A stretch of DNA of 64,000 nucleotides, from positions 124,001 to 188,000 of the forward strand of contig CAWGVZ010000018.1 of assembly GCA_963826035.1 (NCBI GenBank), in the 5' to 3' direction. Below the pieces are notes generated by a model. The model was not told where the DNA came from. It worked only from the letters and a program-made list of their open reading frames with translations, and searched no databases. Shown here one piece after another: positions 17,579 to 25,894 of this stretch (its first letter is position 1; each line of letters starts with the position of its first letter). A program made the position numbers and the translations under genes. This DNA is from Actinophytocola sp963826035. Its GTDB lineage: Bacteria; Actinomycetota; Actinomycetes; Mycobacteriales; Pseudonocardiaceae.

Positions 17579-18316
17579 ATGCTGGCAGCCGGCATGTCCG
17601 TCCGTCTTCCGAGCCACGAGCAAGGCCTGAGTCAGGCCGAGGAGTACCTCCTGCTGGAGGAGAAGGACGGCGCTGCTCGGCGCATCAGATTCCATGATTA
17701 CGACAAGATCTTCGCCGTTCCCGGCCTGTACGAGACGGTGTTCTCCAAGATGTTGCGGTGCGCCTCGCCAGAGGTGGTGTCGTCGCTGCTGGTGGCGGGC
17801 CTGCGCCGCGCTGACCTCGCTACTTCTGACCTGAGCGTGCTCGATCTCGGCGCGGGCAACGGGCTGGTCGGCGACGCGTTGCGCCGCCACGGGGTCCGCT
17901 CGATCGTCGCGGTCGACATCCTCGAGGAGGCGGCGGACGCGGCCGCGCGGGACCGGCCGGAGGTCTACGACCGCTACCACGTCGGCGACATCCGCCGGCT
18001 GGCGCCGGACGTGGCGGGCGACCTGGCCGATCGGGACATCAACTGCCTCGTGTGTGTCGCGGCGCTCGGCTTCGGGGACATCCCGCCGTCGGCGTTCGAG
18101 GCGGCTTACGGGATGGTCGCGCCCGGCGGCTGGGTGGTGTTCAACATAAAGGACGAGTTCCTGAACGGCGGGGGCAGCGAGTTCGCCGGGCTGATCCGCG
18201 CGATGATCGCCGACGGGCGGCTGCTCGTGCAACTGCAGCACGAGTACCAGCATCGGTTGGCGGTCAACGGGGATCCGTTGCGGTACGTGGCCATCGTCGC
18301 CCGCAAGCCGGCCTAG
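17579..18316 (+). CDS. Class I SAM-dependent methyltransferase
   Basis: A 245-residue protein with a Rossmann methyltransferase fold: motif I LDLGAGNGLVGDAL, the acidic residue after strand 2 (AVDILEEA), and GGWVVFNIKDEF near motif III. The substrate is unknown; the N-terminal 80 residues are not a recognised domain. The ATG at 17579 follows GGAGAGGA (17567-17574). It has its own upstream gap of 107 bp with an A+T-rich stretch (CATTTCCTAACAAAACG) and no KstR-type box, so it is probably not in the sterol regulon. Confidence 0.82.
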   Translation: MLAAGMSVRLPSHEQGLSQAEEYLLLEEKDGAARRIRFHDYDKIFAVPGLYETVFSKMLRCASPEVVSSLLVAGLRRADLATSDLSVLDLGAGNGLVGDALRRHGVRSIVAVDILEEAADAAARDRPEVYDRYHVGDIRRLAPDVAGDLADRDINCLVCVAALGFGDIPPSAFEAAYGMVAPGGWVVFNIKDEFLNGGGSEFAGLIRAMIADGRLLVQLQHEYQHRLAVNGDPLRYVAIVARKPA

Positions 18317-18338
18317 CTACCGTGCAGGGAACGACGCC

Positions 18339-18361
18339 TTCACTGCGTTGACCGCGGGGAA
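18339..18361. terminator. Gene-end hairpin, AAGGCGTCGTTCC repeat family
   Basis: TTCACTGCG (18339-18347) pairs with CGCGGGGAA (18353-18361) around the five-base loop TTGAC, with one mismatch and one G-U pair. GGAACGACGCCTTC flanks it on both sides (18328 and 18358). It follows the methyltransferase stop and faces echA19, and is the inverted form of the elements at 22731 and 57304. Confidence 0.6.
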
Positions 18362-18402
18362 CGACGCCTTCCCTGCATCGAGGCACTCGGCGCGGTCACT
18401 CG

Positions 18403-18631
18403 GAATTGTCGGTGCTCGCGACTACAATTAAATCCAGGGGTCCCTGGACCGTTTTTGTCGGTGTGAGGCGATACGGTCGAACCGGAGCCCTGTCCTCCGC
18501 CGGACCCAGGTCAACGGCGGGCGGGCTTCTGCCGACCGGCTGCGGCCACCAAAACTGTCGGTGCTCGCCGCTGGAATTGATTCCAGGGGTCCCCGGACCG
18601 GTTTTGTCGGTGCAAGGCGATAGCCTCGCGT
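18403..18631 (+). repeat. Two copies of the GGGGTCCCC-GGACC / T-run module
   Basis: Copy 1 (about 18403-18480) and copy 2 (about 18551-18631) share GTCGGTGCTCGC, CCAGGGGTCC, GGACCG, a T-run (TTTTT or TTTT) and GTCGGTG. GGTCC-CC-GGACC (GGTCC-CT-GGACC in copy 1) can form a hairpin right before the T-run. Copy 2 also has CTGGAAT-TG-ATTCCAG. Both read in the direction of the upstream methyltransferase gene, so they may be intrinsic terminators. Other copies are at 49045 and 54225. Together with the hairpin at 18339 this fills the 18317-18644 gap. Confidence 0.7.
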
Positions 18632-18644
18632 CGGGAGTCTGTGC

Positions 18645-19415
18645 TCAGCGGCCCTCGAAGCGTGGGGGGCGCTTCGCGGCGAAGGCGGCGGGGCCCTCCT
18701 TGGCGTCCGCGCTCGCGAAGACCGCCAGGCCCAGCTCCGCGTCGACCTTGAACGCCTCGTTCTCCGGCATGCCTTCCGTCTCGCGCATGGTGCGCAGGAT
18801 CGCCCGCACGGCGAGCGGGCCGTTCGCCGCGATGGCCGCCGCGATCTCCAGCGCGCGCGGCAGCGCCTGACCGTCGGGGACCACCTCGCCGATCAACCCG
18901 ATGCGCAACGCCTCGGCCGCGCGGATGTGCCGGCCGGTCAGCAACAGGTCGGCGGCCACCGTGTACGGGATCTGGCGAGGCAGCCGCACGGCCGAGCCGC
19001 CCAGCGGGAACAGGCCCCACCGCGCCTCCGACACCCCGAACCGCGCACCCGAGCCCGCCACCCGGATGTCGGTCGCCTGCAGGATCTCCGTGCCGCCCGC
19101 GATGGCCGGACCCTCCACGGCGGCGATCAGCGGCTTGGTCAGCCGGCGACCCTTCAGCAGCGGCTCGATGACCGACGCGTCGAACGTGGCGGCGCTCGGA
19201 TGGTTGGCCGTCATGGCCTTCAGATCGGCACCCGCGCAGAACGCGCCGCCCGCCCCGGTGAGCACGCAGCACCGCACGGTGTCGTCCGAGTCGACCTGGT
19301 CCCAGGCCTCCCGCATGATCGACAACATCTCGCCGGACAGCGCGTTGCGTGCCTCCGGACGGTTCATGGTGACCACCAGAACGTGACCGTCCTGTTCCAC
19401 CAGGCAGTCGGGCAT
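18645..19415 (-). CDS. echA19: Enoyl-CoA hydratase EchA19
   Basis: A 256-residue crotonase-fold enzyme like Rv3516/EchA19: MNRPEARNALSGEM, oxyanion-hole segments AGGAFCAGADLKAM and EGPAIAGGTEIL, and the ending PAAFAAKRPPRFEGR. It would hydrate the side-chain enoyl-CoA made by FadE26/27-type dehydrogenases, providing the substrate for Hsd4A. It diverges from fadD19 over a 56 bp gap with one KstR-type box, the Rv3516/Rv3515c arrangement. ATG at 19415; ribosome-binding sequence GAGGAGAATCG. Confidence 0.92.
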   Translation of the reverse strand: MPDCLVEQDGHVLVVTMNRPEARNALSGEMLSIMREAWDQVDSDDTVRCCVLTGAGGAFCAGADLKAMTANHPSAATFDASVIEPLLKGRRLTKPLIAAVEGPAIAGGTEILQATDIRVAGSGARFGVSEARWGLFPLGGSAVRLPRQIPYTVAADLLLTGRHIRAAEALRIGLIGEVVPDGQALPRALEIAAAIAANGPLAVRAILRTMRETEGMPENEAFKVDAELGLAVFASADAKEGPAAFAAKRPPRFEGR

Positions 19416-19447
19416 CGATTCTCCTCGGGCCAGGGATTGCCAGAAAC

Positions 19448-19461
19448 GATAACACGTTCTA
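19448..19461. promoter_or_regulatory. KstR-type operator between echA19 and fadD19
   Basis: GATAACACGTTCTA keeps both AAC/GTT half-sites; only the first base departs from the consensus. It lies 10 bp before the fadD19 GTG and 32 bp from the echA19 ATG and could control both. Confidence 0.8.
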
Positions 19462-19471
19462 GTTTAAGGGC

Positions 19472-21106
19472 GTGGCCGTCAACATCGCGGATCTCTTCGA
19501 GCATGCCGTCGACGCCTTTCCAGAGCGGACCGCCATCGCGTGCGGCGACCGTTCGGTGACCTTTGCCGAGCTGGAAGGGCGTGCCAACCAACTAGCCCAC
19601 CACCTTGCCGCGCATGGCATCGGGCCGGGCGATCACATCGGGCTGTACAGCCGCAACTCCATCGAGGCGATCGAGACGATGCTCGCCGCGTACAAACTGC
19701 GCGCGGTCGTGGTCAATGTGAACTACCGCTACGTGGAGAACGAGCTGCGCTACCTGTTCGACAACGCGGACCTGGTCGCCCTGGTCCACGAGCGCCAGTT
19801 CGCCGAGCGGGTCACGGCCGTGCTGCCCGACACCCCGGGCGTGCGGCACACGCTGGTCGTCGACGACGGCAGCGGCACCGACTTCACGGGGACCGCGTAC
19901 GAGGAGGCACTCGCCGGCCAGCCGGCCGAGCGGGACTTCGGCGAGCGCAGCCCCGATGACCTGTACATCCTGTTCACCGGCGGCACCACCGGCTACCCCA
20001 AGGGCGTGATGTGGCGGCACGAGGACGTGTGGCGCGTGCTCGGCGGCGGCATCGACTTCGTCACGGGCGAGCCGCTCCCGGACGAGTGGGCGCAGTCGGA
20101 GCGGGGCAAGGAGTCCGGCGGGATGACTCGGCTCGCGTGCGCGCCGCTCATCCACGGCGCGGCGCAATGGGCCGCGCTGCCCGCGCTGTTCGCCGGCGAC
20201 ACGGTGGTGCTGATGCCGCAGTTCGAACCGAATGAGATCTGGCGGGCCATCGCGCGGCACCAGGTCAAGGTGATGACGGTCGTGGGCGACGCGATGGCCC
20301 GGCCACTCATCGAGGCCTACCACCAGGGCGACTACGACGCGTCGAGCCTGGTCGCGATCTCCAGCCACGCGGCGCTGTTCTCCGTGTCGGTCAAGGAGCA
20401 GTACCTCGAAGCGCTGCCCAACGTGGTCATCACCGACGCGATCGGCTCGTCGGAGTCCGGGTTCACGGGCATCGGCATGGTGGTCCGGGGAATGGCGCAG
20501 TCGAGCGGCGGCCCGCGGGTGAACGCCGGACCGAGCACGATCGTCATCGACGAGGACAACCGGCCGGTCGAGCGCGGCCAGGTCGGCCGGCTGGCCCGCG
20601 GCGGTCACGTCCCGCTCGGCTATTACAAGGACCCGGAGAAGAGCGCGACGATCTTCGTGGAGGTCGACGGCGCCCGCTACGTGGTGCCCGGCGACTACGC
20701 CCGGCTCGAGGAGGACGGCACGATCACGTTGCTGGGCCGGGGAAACATGTCGGTCAACACCGGCGGCGAGAAGGTCTTCCCCGAGGAGGTGGAGGAGGCG
20801 CTGAAGTCCCATCCGGACGTGTTCGACGCGCTGGTGATCGGCGTGCCGGACGAGCGGCTCGGCCAGCGGGTGGCCGCCCTCGTGCAGCCACGGCCCGACC
20901 ACAAGGTCGACTTCGCGGCGCTGGACACCCATGTGCGCCAACAGATCGCCGGCTACAAGGCGCCGCGCGTCCTGTGGATCGTCGAGGAGATCGGCCGCAT
21001 GCCGAGCGCGAAGGCGGACTATCGCTGGGCGAAGACGTACACCGAGGAGCACGAGCCGGCCTGGCAGGCCGCGCCGGGAGGTGCCCATGCGCAGCTCTCT
21101 GTGTGA
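19472..21106 (+). CDS. fadD19: Steroid-CoA ligase FadD19
   Basis: A 544-residue ANL ligase like Rv3515c/FadD19: MAVNIADLFEHAVDAFPERTA, the P-loop FTGGTTGYPKG (168-178), GSSESGFTGIGMV and the C-terminal GRMPSAKADYRWAK region. FadD19 activates C27 and C24-branched steroid side-chain acids. Presence with Ltp3 and Ltp4 suggests plant sterols are also used. The GTG at 19472 is the first start after the operator. The last 20 bp overlap the start of the next gene, so translation is coupled. Confidence 0.93.
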   Translation: MAVNIADLFEHAVDAFPERTAIACGDRSVTFAELEGRANQLAHHLAAHGIGPGDHIGLYSRNSIEAIETMLAAYKLRAVVVNVNYRYVENELRYLFDNADLVALVHERQFAERVTAVLPDTPGVRHTLVVDDGSGTDFTGTAYEEALAGQPAERDFGERSPDDLYILFTGGTTGYPKGVMWRHEDVWRVLGGGIDFVTGEPLPDEWAQSERGKESGGMTRLACAPLIHGAAQWAALPALFAGDTVVLMPQFEPNEIWRAIARHQVKVMTVVGDAMARPLIEAYHQGDYDASSLVAISSHAALFSVSVKEQYLEALPNVVITDAIGSSESGFTGIGMVVRGMAQSSGGPRVNAGPSTIVIDEDNRPVERGQVGRLARGGHVPLGYYKDPEKSATIFVEVDGARYVVPGDYARLEEDGTITLLGRGNMSVNTGGEKVFPEEVEEALKSHPDVFDALVIGVPDERLGQRVAALVQPRPDHKVDFAALDTHVRQQIAGYKAPRVLWIVEEIGRMPSAKADYRWAKTYTEEHEPAWQAAPGGAHAQLSV

Positions 21107-22193
21107 CATGTTCGGCATCGAGCACCCGATCTTCGGCTTCACCCCGTCCGAGCACGTGGCCGCCGCCATCAGCCGCGCCGGTGGTCTCGGGGTGCTCGGC
21201 TGCGTGCGGTACAACGACCCGGCCGACCTCGAGGCCGCACTGTCCTGGATGGACGAGAACACCGACGGCAAACCGTACGGTGTGGACATAGTGATGCCCG
21301 CGAAGATCCCGACCGAGGGCACGCCGACCGACCTCGGCTCGCTGATCCCCGAGGGACACAAGGACTTCGTCGAACGCACGCTGCTCAAGCTCGGCGTGCC
21401 GCCGCTGTCCGGCGACTCGGCCACCGACGCCGGTGTGCTCGGCTGGCTGCACTCGGTCGCACGCTCCCATGTGGACGTCGCGCTCGGACACCGGATCAGC
21501 CTGATCGCCAACGCGCTCGGCTCGCCGCCGGTCGACGTGATCGAACAGGCGCACGCGGCCGGGGTGCCGGTGGCGGCGCTGGCCGGCAAGGCCGAGCACG
21601 CCGTGCGGCACGTGGACAACGGCGTCGACGTGGTGGTCGCCCAGGGCTACGAGGCGGGCGGGCACACGGGCGAGATCGCGTCCATGGTGCTGGTGCCCGA
21701 GGTGGTCGACGCGGTCGGCGACCGGGCGCCCGTGCTCGCGGCGGGCGGCATCGGCAGCGGCCGCCAGGTGCTCGCCGCGATGGCGCTCGGCGCGTCCGGT
21801 GTGTGGATGGGCTCCTACTGGCTCACCACGGCCGAGTACAGCCTGGGTACCGGCCCGGAGACGCTGCAGCGCGCGCTGGTGGCGGCCGGGTCGAGCGACA
21901 CCGTCCGGTCCCGCATCTACACGGGCAAGCCGGCGCGCCTGCTGCGCAACCGCTGGACCCAGGCCTGGGCCGACGCCGACGCCCCGGAGCCGCTGCCCAT
22001 GCCGCTGCAGAACCTGCTGGTCGGCGAGGCGCACCAGCGGATGATGGCGGCGGGGGACCCGGACGTGGTGGCCATGCCGGTCGGCCAGATCGTGGGCCGG
22101 ATGAACGACATCCGCCCGGTGGCCGAGGTCATGTCGACACTCCTCGAGGAGGTCGAGGAGGCACGCGTCCGGTTGGCTAAGTTGACTGAGTGA
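21087..22193 (+). CDS. Nitronate monooxygenase-family flavoprotein
   Basis: A 368-residue TIM-barrel FMN protein with family landmarks GLGVLGCVRYND, DIVMPAKIPT, VDVVVAQGYEAGGHTGEIASM and VLAAGGIGSGRQVLAAM. The family includes 2-nitropropane dioxygenases and enoyl reductases; the true substrate here is unknown, but cotranscription with fadD19 suggests a sterol intermediate. It is not the IpdC-type protein. The ATG at 21087 lies inside the fadD19 end with GGGAGG at 21076-21081. Confidence 0.82.
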   Translation: MRSSLCDMFGIEHPIFGFTPSEHVAAAISRAGGLGVLGCVRYNDPADLEAALSWMDENTDGKPYGVDIVMPAKIPTEGTPTDLGSLIPEGHKDFVERTLLKLGVPPLSGDSATDAGVLGWLHSVARSHVDVALGHRISLIANALGSPPVDVIEQAHAAGVPVAALAGKAEHAVRHVDNGVDVVVAQGYEAGGHTGEIASMVLVPEVVDAVGDRAPVLAAGGIGSGRQVLAAMALGASGVWMGSYWLTTAEYSLGTGPETLQRALVAAGSSDTVRSRIYTGKPARLLRNRWTQAWADADAPEPLPMPLQNLLVGEAHQRMMAAGDPDVVAMPVGQIVGRMNDIRPVAEVMSTLLEEVEEARVRLAKLTE

Positions 22194-22726
22194 ACCCACC
22201 TATCAAAACGCTGACCTCGAGGATCGTCTACGAGAACAAGTGGATGACGCTGCGTGAGGACGAGATCGAGCGCGAGGACGGGTCGCGCGGCATCTACGCG
22301 GTGATCGACAAGCCGGACTTCGCGGTGGTCATCCCCATGGAGAACGACGGGTTTCACCTGGTCGAGCAGTACCGGTACCCGACTGGGCAGCGGTCCTGGG
22401 AGTTCCCGTCCGGCGCGTTCCCGGCCGGGGTGACCGGCACGCGGGAGGAGCTGGCGGCCGCCGAGCTGGCCGAGGAGACGGGGTTCACGGCGACCACGTT
22501 CACCCATCTCGGGTACCTGCACAGCGCCAAGAGCCTGACGAGCGAGGGCTACGACGTCTTCCTGGCCACCGGCCTGACCCCCGGCGAGGCCCGGCGGGAG
22601 GTCGAGGAGCAGGACATGCGCCAGGAGTGGTTCCCGCGCGGCGAGGTCGAGCGGATGATCAGGTCCGGCGTGATCACCGACGACTCGACACTCGCCGCGT
22701 ACCTGCTACTGACTATGCGGGACTAA
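22190..22726 (+). CDS. NUDIX hydrolase
   Basis: A 178-residue protein with a NUDIX box GAFPAGVTGTREELAAAEL followed by AEETGF (Gx5Ex7REUxEExGU type, with small variations). It resembles ADP-ribose pyrophosphatase-type hydrolases (VVIPMENDGFHLVEQYRYP). It may hydrolyse ADP-ribose, NAD- or CoA-related pyrophosphates; the substrate is not determined. The GTG at 22190 overlaps the preceding stop (GTGA), so it ends the fadD19 operon. A small hairpin repeat follows. Confidence 0.87.
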   Translation: MNPPIKTLTSRIVYENKWMTLREDEIEREDGSRGIYAVIDKPDFAVVIPMENDGFHLVEQYRYPTGQRSWEFPSGAFPAGVTGTREELAAAELAEETGFTATTFTHLGYLHSAKSLTSEGYDVFLATGLTPGEARREVEEQDMRQEWFPRGEVERMIRSGVITDDSTLAAYLLLTMRD

Positions 22727-22730
22727 TGCC

Positions 22731-22788
22731 TGGAAGGCGTCGTTCCCTGCGGTCAACGCAGTGAACGCGTCGTTCCCCGCACTAACCA
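22731..22788. terminator. Gene-end hairpin, AAGGCGTCGTTCC repeat family
   Basis: TTCCCTGCG (22743-22751) pairs with CGCAGTGAA (22757-22765) around the loop GTCAA, with one mismatch. GAAGGCGTCGTTCC and GAACGCGTCGTTCC flank it. It lies between convergent NUDIX and DUF5302 genes. Compared with 57304 the stem bases differ on both sides but still pair. Confidence 0.65.
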
Positions 22789-22982
22789 CTCTTCCGGCGG
22801 AAGGTGCGCTTCGCGCTGGCCGGTCCGTGTGCGTCCTGGACCTTCGACCTGGCGTCGGCGTGTTCCTCGCCGCTGCGGGTCTTGGCCTGCTTACGCTCCA
22901 GCGCCTCGCGAAAAGCCTTCTTCACATCCTCCTGCTGGGGGGCGTCCTCGGTCGTCTCGGCTGGCTCCGATGTGTCAGGCAT
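22782..22982 (-). CDS. DUF5302 family small protein
   Basis: A 66-residue, highly charged protein: MPDTSEPAETTEDAPQQED, then a Lys/Arg-rich helix (VKKAFREALERKQAKTR) and a basic tail ending AKRTFRRKSG. This matches the small actinobacterial DUF5302 family; the function is unknown, although the basic tail could bind nucleic acid. The ATG at 22982 is chosen over an upstream in-frame codon because the family begins at MPD. It lies 4 bp after the fadD17 stop, so cotranscription is likely. Confidence 0.75.
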   Translation of the reverse strand: MPDTSEPAETTEDAPQQEDVKKAFREALERKQAKTRSGEEHADARSKVQDAHGPASAKRTFRRKSG

Positions 22983-22986
22983 ACGG

Positions 22987-24630
22987 TCAGCGTCGCACGG
23001 ATCGGGCACCCCAGTCGAGTCGAATTGGGTCGCTCGCCTCGGTCAGCGGGTTGAAGGTCAGCTCGCGTCCCTCCCGCCACCAGACGGGGTCCGGCGTGCG
23101 CCAGCGCTGGGCGCTGAGGGTGCGCTTGAGCACCTTGTACGTGGACGTCCTCGGCAGCCGGGTGGTGAGCCGGACGAACCTCGGCACCTGCTTCGGGCCG
23201 AGGTCCGGTTGGATCTTCAGGAACTCGGCGAAGTCGTCCGGGTCGAACCTCGCCTCGCCGCGCAGCACGACCGCCGCCATCACCTGGTCGCCGACCTCGG
23301 GATCGGGCACCGCGTACACCGCCACCTCGGCGAACTCCGGGTAGCGCAGCAGGATCCGCTCGATGGGACCGGCGCCGAGGTTCTCCCCGTCCACCCGCAG
23401 CCACTCGCTCGAGCGGCCGACGAAGTAGACGAAGTCACGCTCGTCGCGGTAGACGAGGTCGCCGCTCCAGAACATTCCGTCGCGCAGGCGGGCGGCGTCG
23501 GAGTCGTCGTCGTGGTAGTAGCCGGCGAACATGCCGGCGCCCGCCGTGTTGACCAGCTCGCCGATCGCCTGGTGCTCGTTGGTCAGGCGGCCGCGGTGGT
23601 CGAAGACGGCGGGCGGGCACGGCTGGCCCGTCTCCGGGTCGAGCACGGCGAGCGTGTCGTCCAGCTGGCCGAGCGCGCCGGCCGGCAGGTCGGCCGGGCG
23701 TGGCACCACGATGCCGCCCTCCGTGGAGCCGTAGGCGTCGACCACCGAGCAGCCGAACCGTTCACTGAACGCGGCGACGTCCCGCGGGGCGGCCTCGTTG
23801 CCGAACATCAGCCGCAGCGGGTTGTCGGCGTCGTCCGGCTGTTCGGGGGTGCTGAGGATGTAGGCCAGCGGCTTGCCCACGTAGTTGGCGTAGGTGACGC
23901 CGTACGCGCGGACGTCGGGCAGGAAGCCGGACGCGGAGAACCGGCGGCGCAGCGCGAGCCGGGCGCCGGCCGCCAGGCCGACCGCCCAGCCGGCCATGAT
24001 CGAGTTCGAGTGGAACATGGGCATCGAGACGTACGCCGTGTCCTGCGCCGTGATCCCGAAGCGCTCGGCCAGCATCCGGCCGGGCCCGGCGATCTTGCCG
24101 TGCGTGCACCGCACGGCCTTCGGCTCGCCGCTGGTCCCCGAGGTGAAGATCAACATCAGCAGGTCGTCCGGCGTGGCCGGCACCGGGTCGAGCGAGGAGT
24201 GCCGGTGGCGGAAGGCGGTCACGTGCCAGGCGGCCGAGTCGATGTCCAGCACCCGCGCGTCGATCTCCAGGCCCTGCAGCAGCTCCACGTACCGGCTGTC
24301 GGTGAGCACCACCTGGCACTCGGCCAGCTCGATATCACGGACCAGCGCCCCGCCGCGGCGGCCGGTGTTCAGCCCGACGAGCACGGCACCCGCGAGTGCC
24401 GCGCCGCCGAGGAGGAACGAGAACTCGGGGACGTTGTCGAGCAGCACGCCGATGTGGAACGGGCCGGGGCGGCGCAGCGAGCGCAGCAGTGCCGCGCGAT
24501 CGGCGCACTCCTGCACATGGTCCACCCAGGACCACTGGGTTCCCTCGAAGACCAGACCGGGGTTCGCATCTTCCGCGCGTGCCAGCAGTAGCTCGGTCAC
24601 CGTGGGGAGAGACTCCCCTGTCGCGGTCAT
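22987..24630 (-). CDS. fadD17: Steroid-CoA ligase FadD17
   Basis: A 547-residue ANL ligase resembling Rv3506/FadD17: TVTELLLARAED, the P-loop FTSGTSGEPKAV (162-173), YGSTEGGIVVPRP, GDLVYRDERDFVYF and LPRTSTYKVLKRTL. FadD17 acts on C24/C22-type steroid side-chain acids in the sterol pathway. It sits 9 bp downstream of fadE27 and follows the fadE26-fadE27 pair on the minus strand, matching Rv3504-Rv3506. Control by the operator at 27090 is inferred. Confidence 0.92.
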   Translation of the reverse strand: MTATGESLPTVTELLLARAEDANPGLVFEGTQWSWVDHVQECADRAALLRSLRRPGPFHIGVLLDNVPEFSFLLGGAALAGAVLVGLNTGRRGGALVRDIELAECQVVLTDSRYVELLQGLEIDARVLDIDSAAWHVTAFRHRHSSLDPVPATPDDLLMLIFTSGTSGEPKAVRCTHGKIAGPGRMLAERFGITAQDTAYVSMPMFHSNSIMAGWAVGLAAGARLALRRRFSASGFLPDVRAYGVTYANYVGKPLAYILSTPEQPDDADNPLRLMFGNEAAPRDVAAFSERFGCSVVDAYGSTEGGIVVPRPADLPAGALGQLDDTLAVLDPETGQPCPPAVFDHRGRLTNEHQAIGELVNTAGAGMFAGYYHDDDSDAARLRDGMFWSGDLVYRDERDFVYFVGRSSEWLRVDGENLGAGPIERILLRYPEFAEVAVYAVPDPEVGDQVMAAVVLRGEARFDPDDFAEFLKIQPDLGPKQVPRFVRLTTRLPRTSTYKVLKRTLSAQRWRTPDPVWWREGRELTFNPLTEASDPIRLDWGARSVRR

Positions 24631-24639
24631 GCGAACCTC

Positions 24640-25767
24640 CTAGGCGGGCTCCGCGGCCAAGGCGACACCGATGCGACGCAGCTGCGTGGTGGCACCGCCA
24701 AGGCTGAACTCGTTACGTTTCGCGGCAACAAAATATCGATGGAGCGGGTAGTCCACGTCAATACCCAATCCGCCGTGAATGTGGACGGCCGCATGTGCCA
24801 CTCGGTGTCCACCGTCCGCCGCCCAGTACTTGGCGGTCGCGATCTCGTTGTGGGAAGGGAGATTTTTGGACAGTCGCCAAGCGGACTGCCAGAGTGTCAA
24901 CCGGATTGCTTCGACGTCGACGTAACAATCGGCCAGTCTTTGTCCCACTGCTTGAAACGTCGCTATTGGACGGTCAAACTGCACTCTGCCAGTTGCATAT
25001 TTGGCCGTCATCTGCAGCGCAGCCTCGGACACGCCCAGTTGGAGAGCACACAGGCCGACCGTGTGGCGAGCGACGAGCCAGTCGAGAATGCGTGCGCCCG
25101 CAGCCGGATCGCCGAGTAACCGGTCGGCGTCGAGGGCGACCTGATCGAGTTCGAGGACCGCTTCGGAGTCGCCGTCGACGATCTCCTGGCGCCGAACGGT
25201 GACCCCGGAATCTTCTGGAGTGACAAGGAACACACCCGGTCCGGCGGGGGTTTGTGCTGTCACCAGAAAAAGGTTCGCCACCGGTCCCGCGTGCACGGCG
25301 ACTTTCGTTCCGTGCAGATGCCATCGTGCAGATGCACTTGCACGATTGGCCATTGTGGTCAGTGCGGCCGGATCGTCGCCGACATCCTCGGTGAGTGCGG
25401 CGGTCGCCACCAACTCACCCGTGGCCGCCGGCCGAGCCCACCGCTCGCGTTGCGCGGCCGTGCCGAACTCGGCGATCGCCGCGGCGGCAACGACGATCGA
25501 CGGCAGGTACGGCACGGGTGCCACCGCCCGGCCCAGTTCGGACAGCACGCCGCACTGCTCGATCAGGCCGAGCCCGCTGCCGCCCACCTCGACCGGCAGC
25601 GCCGCCGACAGCACGCCCGCCTCGGCCAGCTTCGTCCACAGTGCACGGTCGAACCGGTCGCCGGTCGCCTCGACCTCGGCCAGCCGGCTCGGCGTCGCGA
25701 GATCGGTGAGGATCTCGCGCGTCAGCCCGGTGAGGTCGCCGTACTCGTCGGAAAACGAGAAGTCCAT
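24640..25767 (-). CDS. fadE27: Acyl-CoA dehydrogenase FadE27
   Basis: A 375-residue acyl-CoA dehydrogenase-fold subunit resembling Rv3505/FadE27: MDFSFSDEYGDL, VEVGGSGLGLIEQC, then the C-terminal helical bundle (FDRPIATFQAVGQRLADCY, HIHGGLGIDVDYPLHRYF). In M. tuberculosis, FadE26 and FadE27 form an alpha2beta2 dehydrogenase for the C27 side-chain CoA ester. The ATG at 25767 has AGG six bases upstream; an ATG at 25782 is also possible. The C-terminal two-thirds is coded by unusually low-G+C DNA for this window (24841-24900 has 32 G+C of 60), while the N-terminal part is normal. Confidence 0.9.
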   Translation of the reverse strand: MDFSFSDEYGDLTGLTREILTDLATPSRLAEVEATGDRFDRALWTKLAEAGVLSAALPVEVGGSGLGLIEQCGVLSELGRAVAPVPYLPSIVVAAAAIAEFGTAAQRERWARPAATGELVATAALTEDVGDDPAALTTMANRASASARWHLHGTKVAVHAGPVANLFLVTAQTPAGPGVFLVTPEDSGVTVRRQEIVDGDSEAVLELDQVALDADRLLGDPAAGARILDWLVARHTVGLCALQLGVSEAALQMTAKYATGRVQFDRPIATFQAVGQRLADCYVDVEAIRLTLWQSAWRLSKNLPSHNEIATAKYWAADGGHRVAHAAVHIHGGLGIDVDYPLHRYFVAAKRNEFSLGGATTQLRRIGVALAAEPA

Positions 25768-25894
25768 GGTTACCTGTTTCATTGGTCGCTTCGCTCAGTC
25801 ACTAGCACACCGTCTTCCCTCCTCACGTGCTCGGCGCTGGCGCGCCTGCGCGCGATCGTCAGTCCAGACGGCGTCCGTTCCTTCACTCCCGCTC

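Noticed and set aside
21087..22193. Assignment as IpdC (ring C/D oxidoreductase)
   Set aside because: The N-terminus and core motifs follow another nitronate-monooxygenase subgroup, so only the family name is given.
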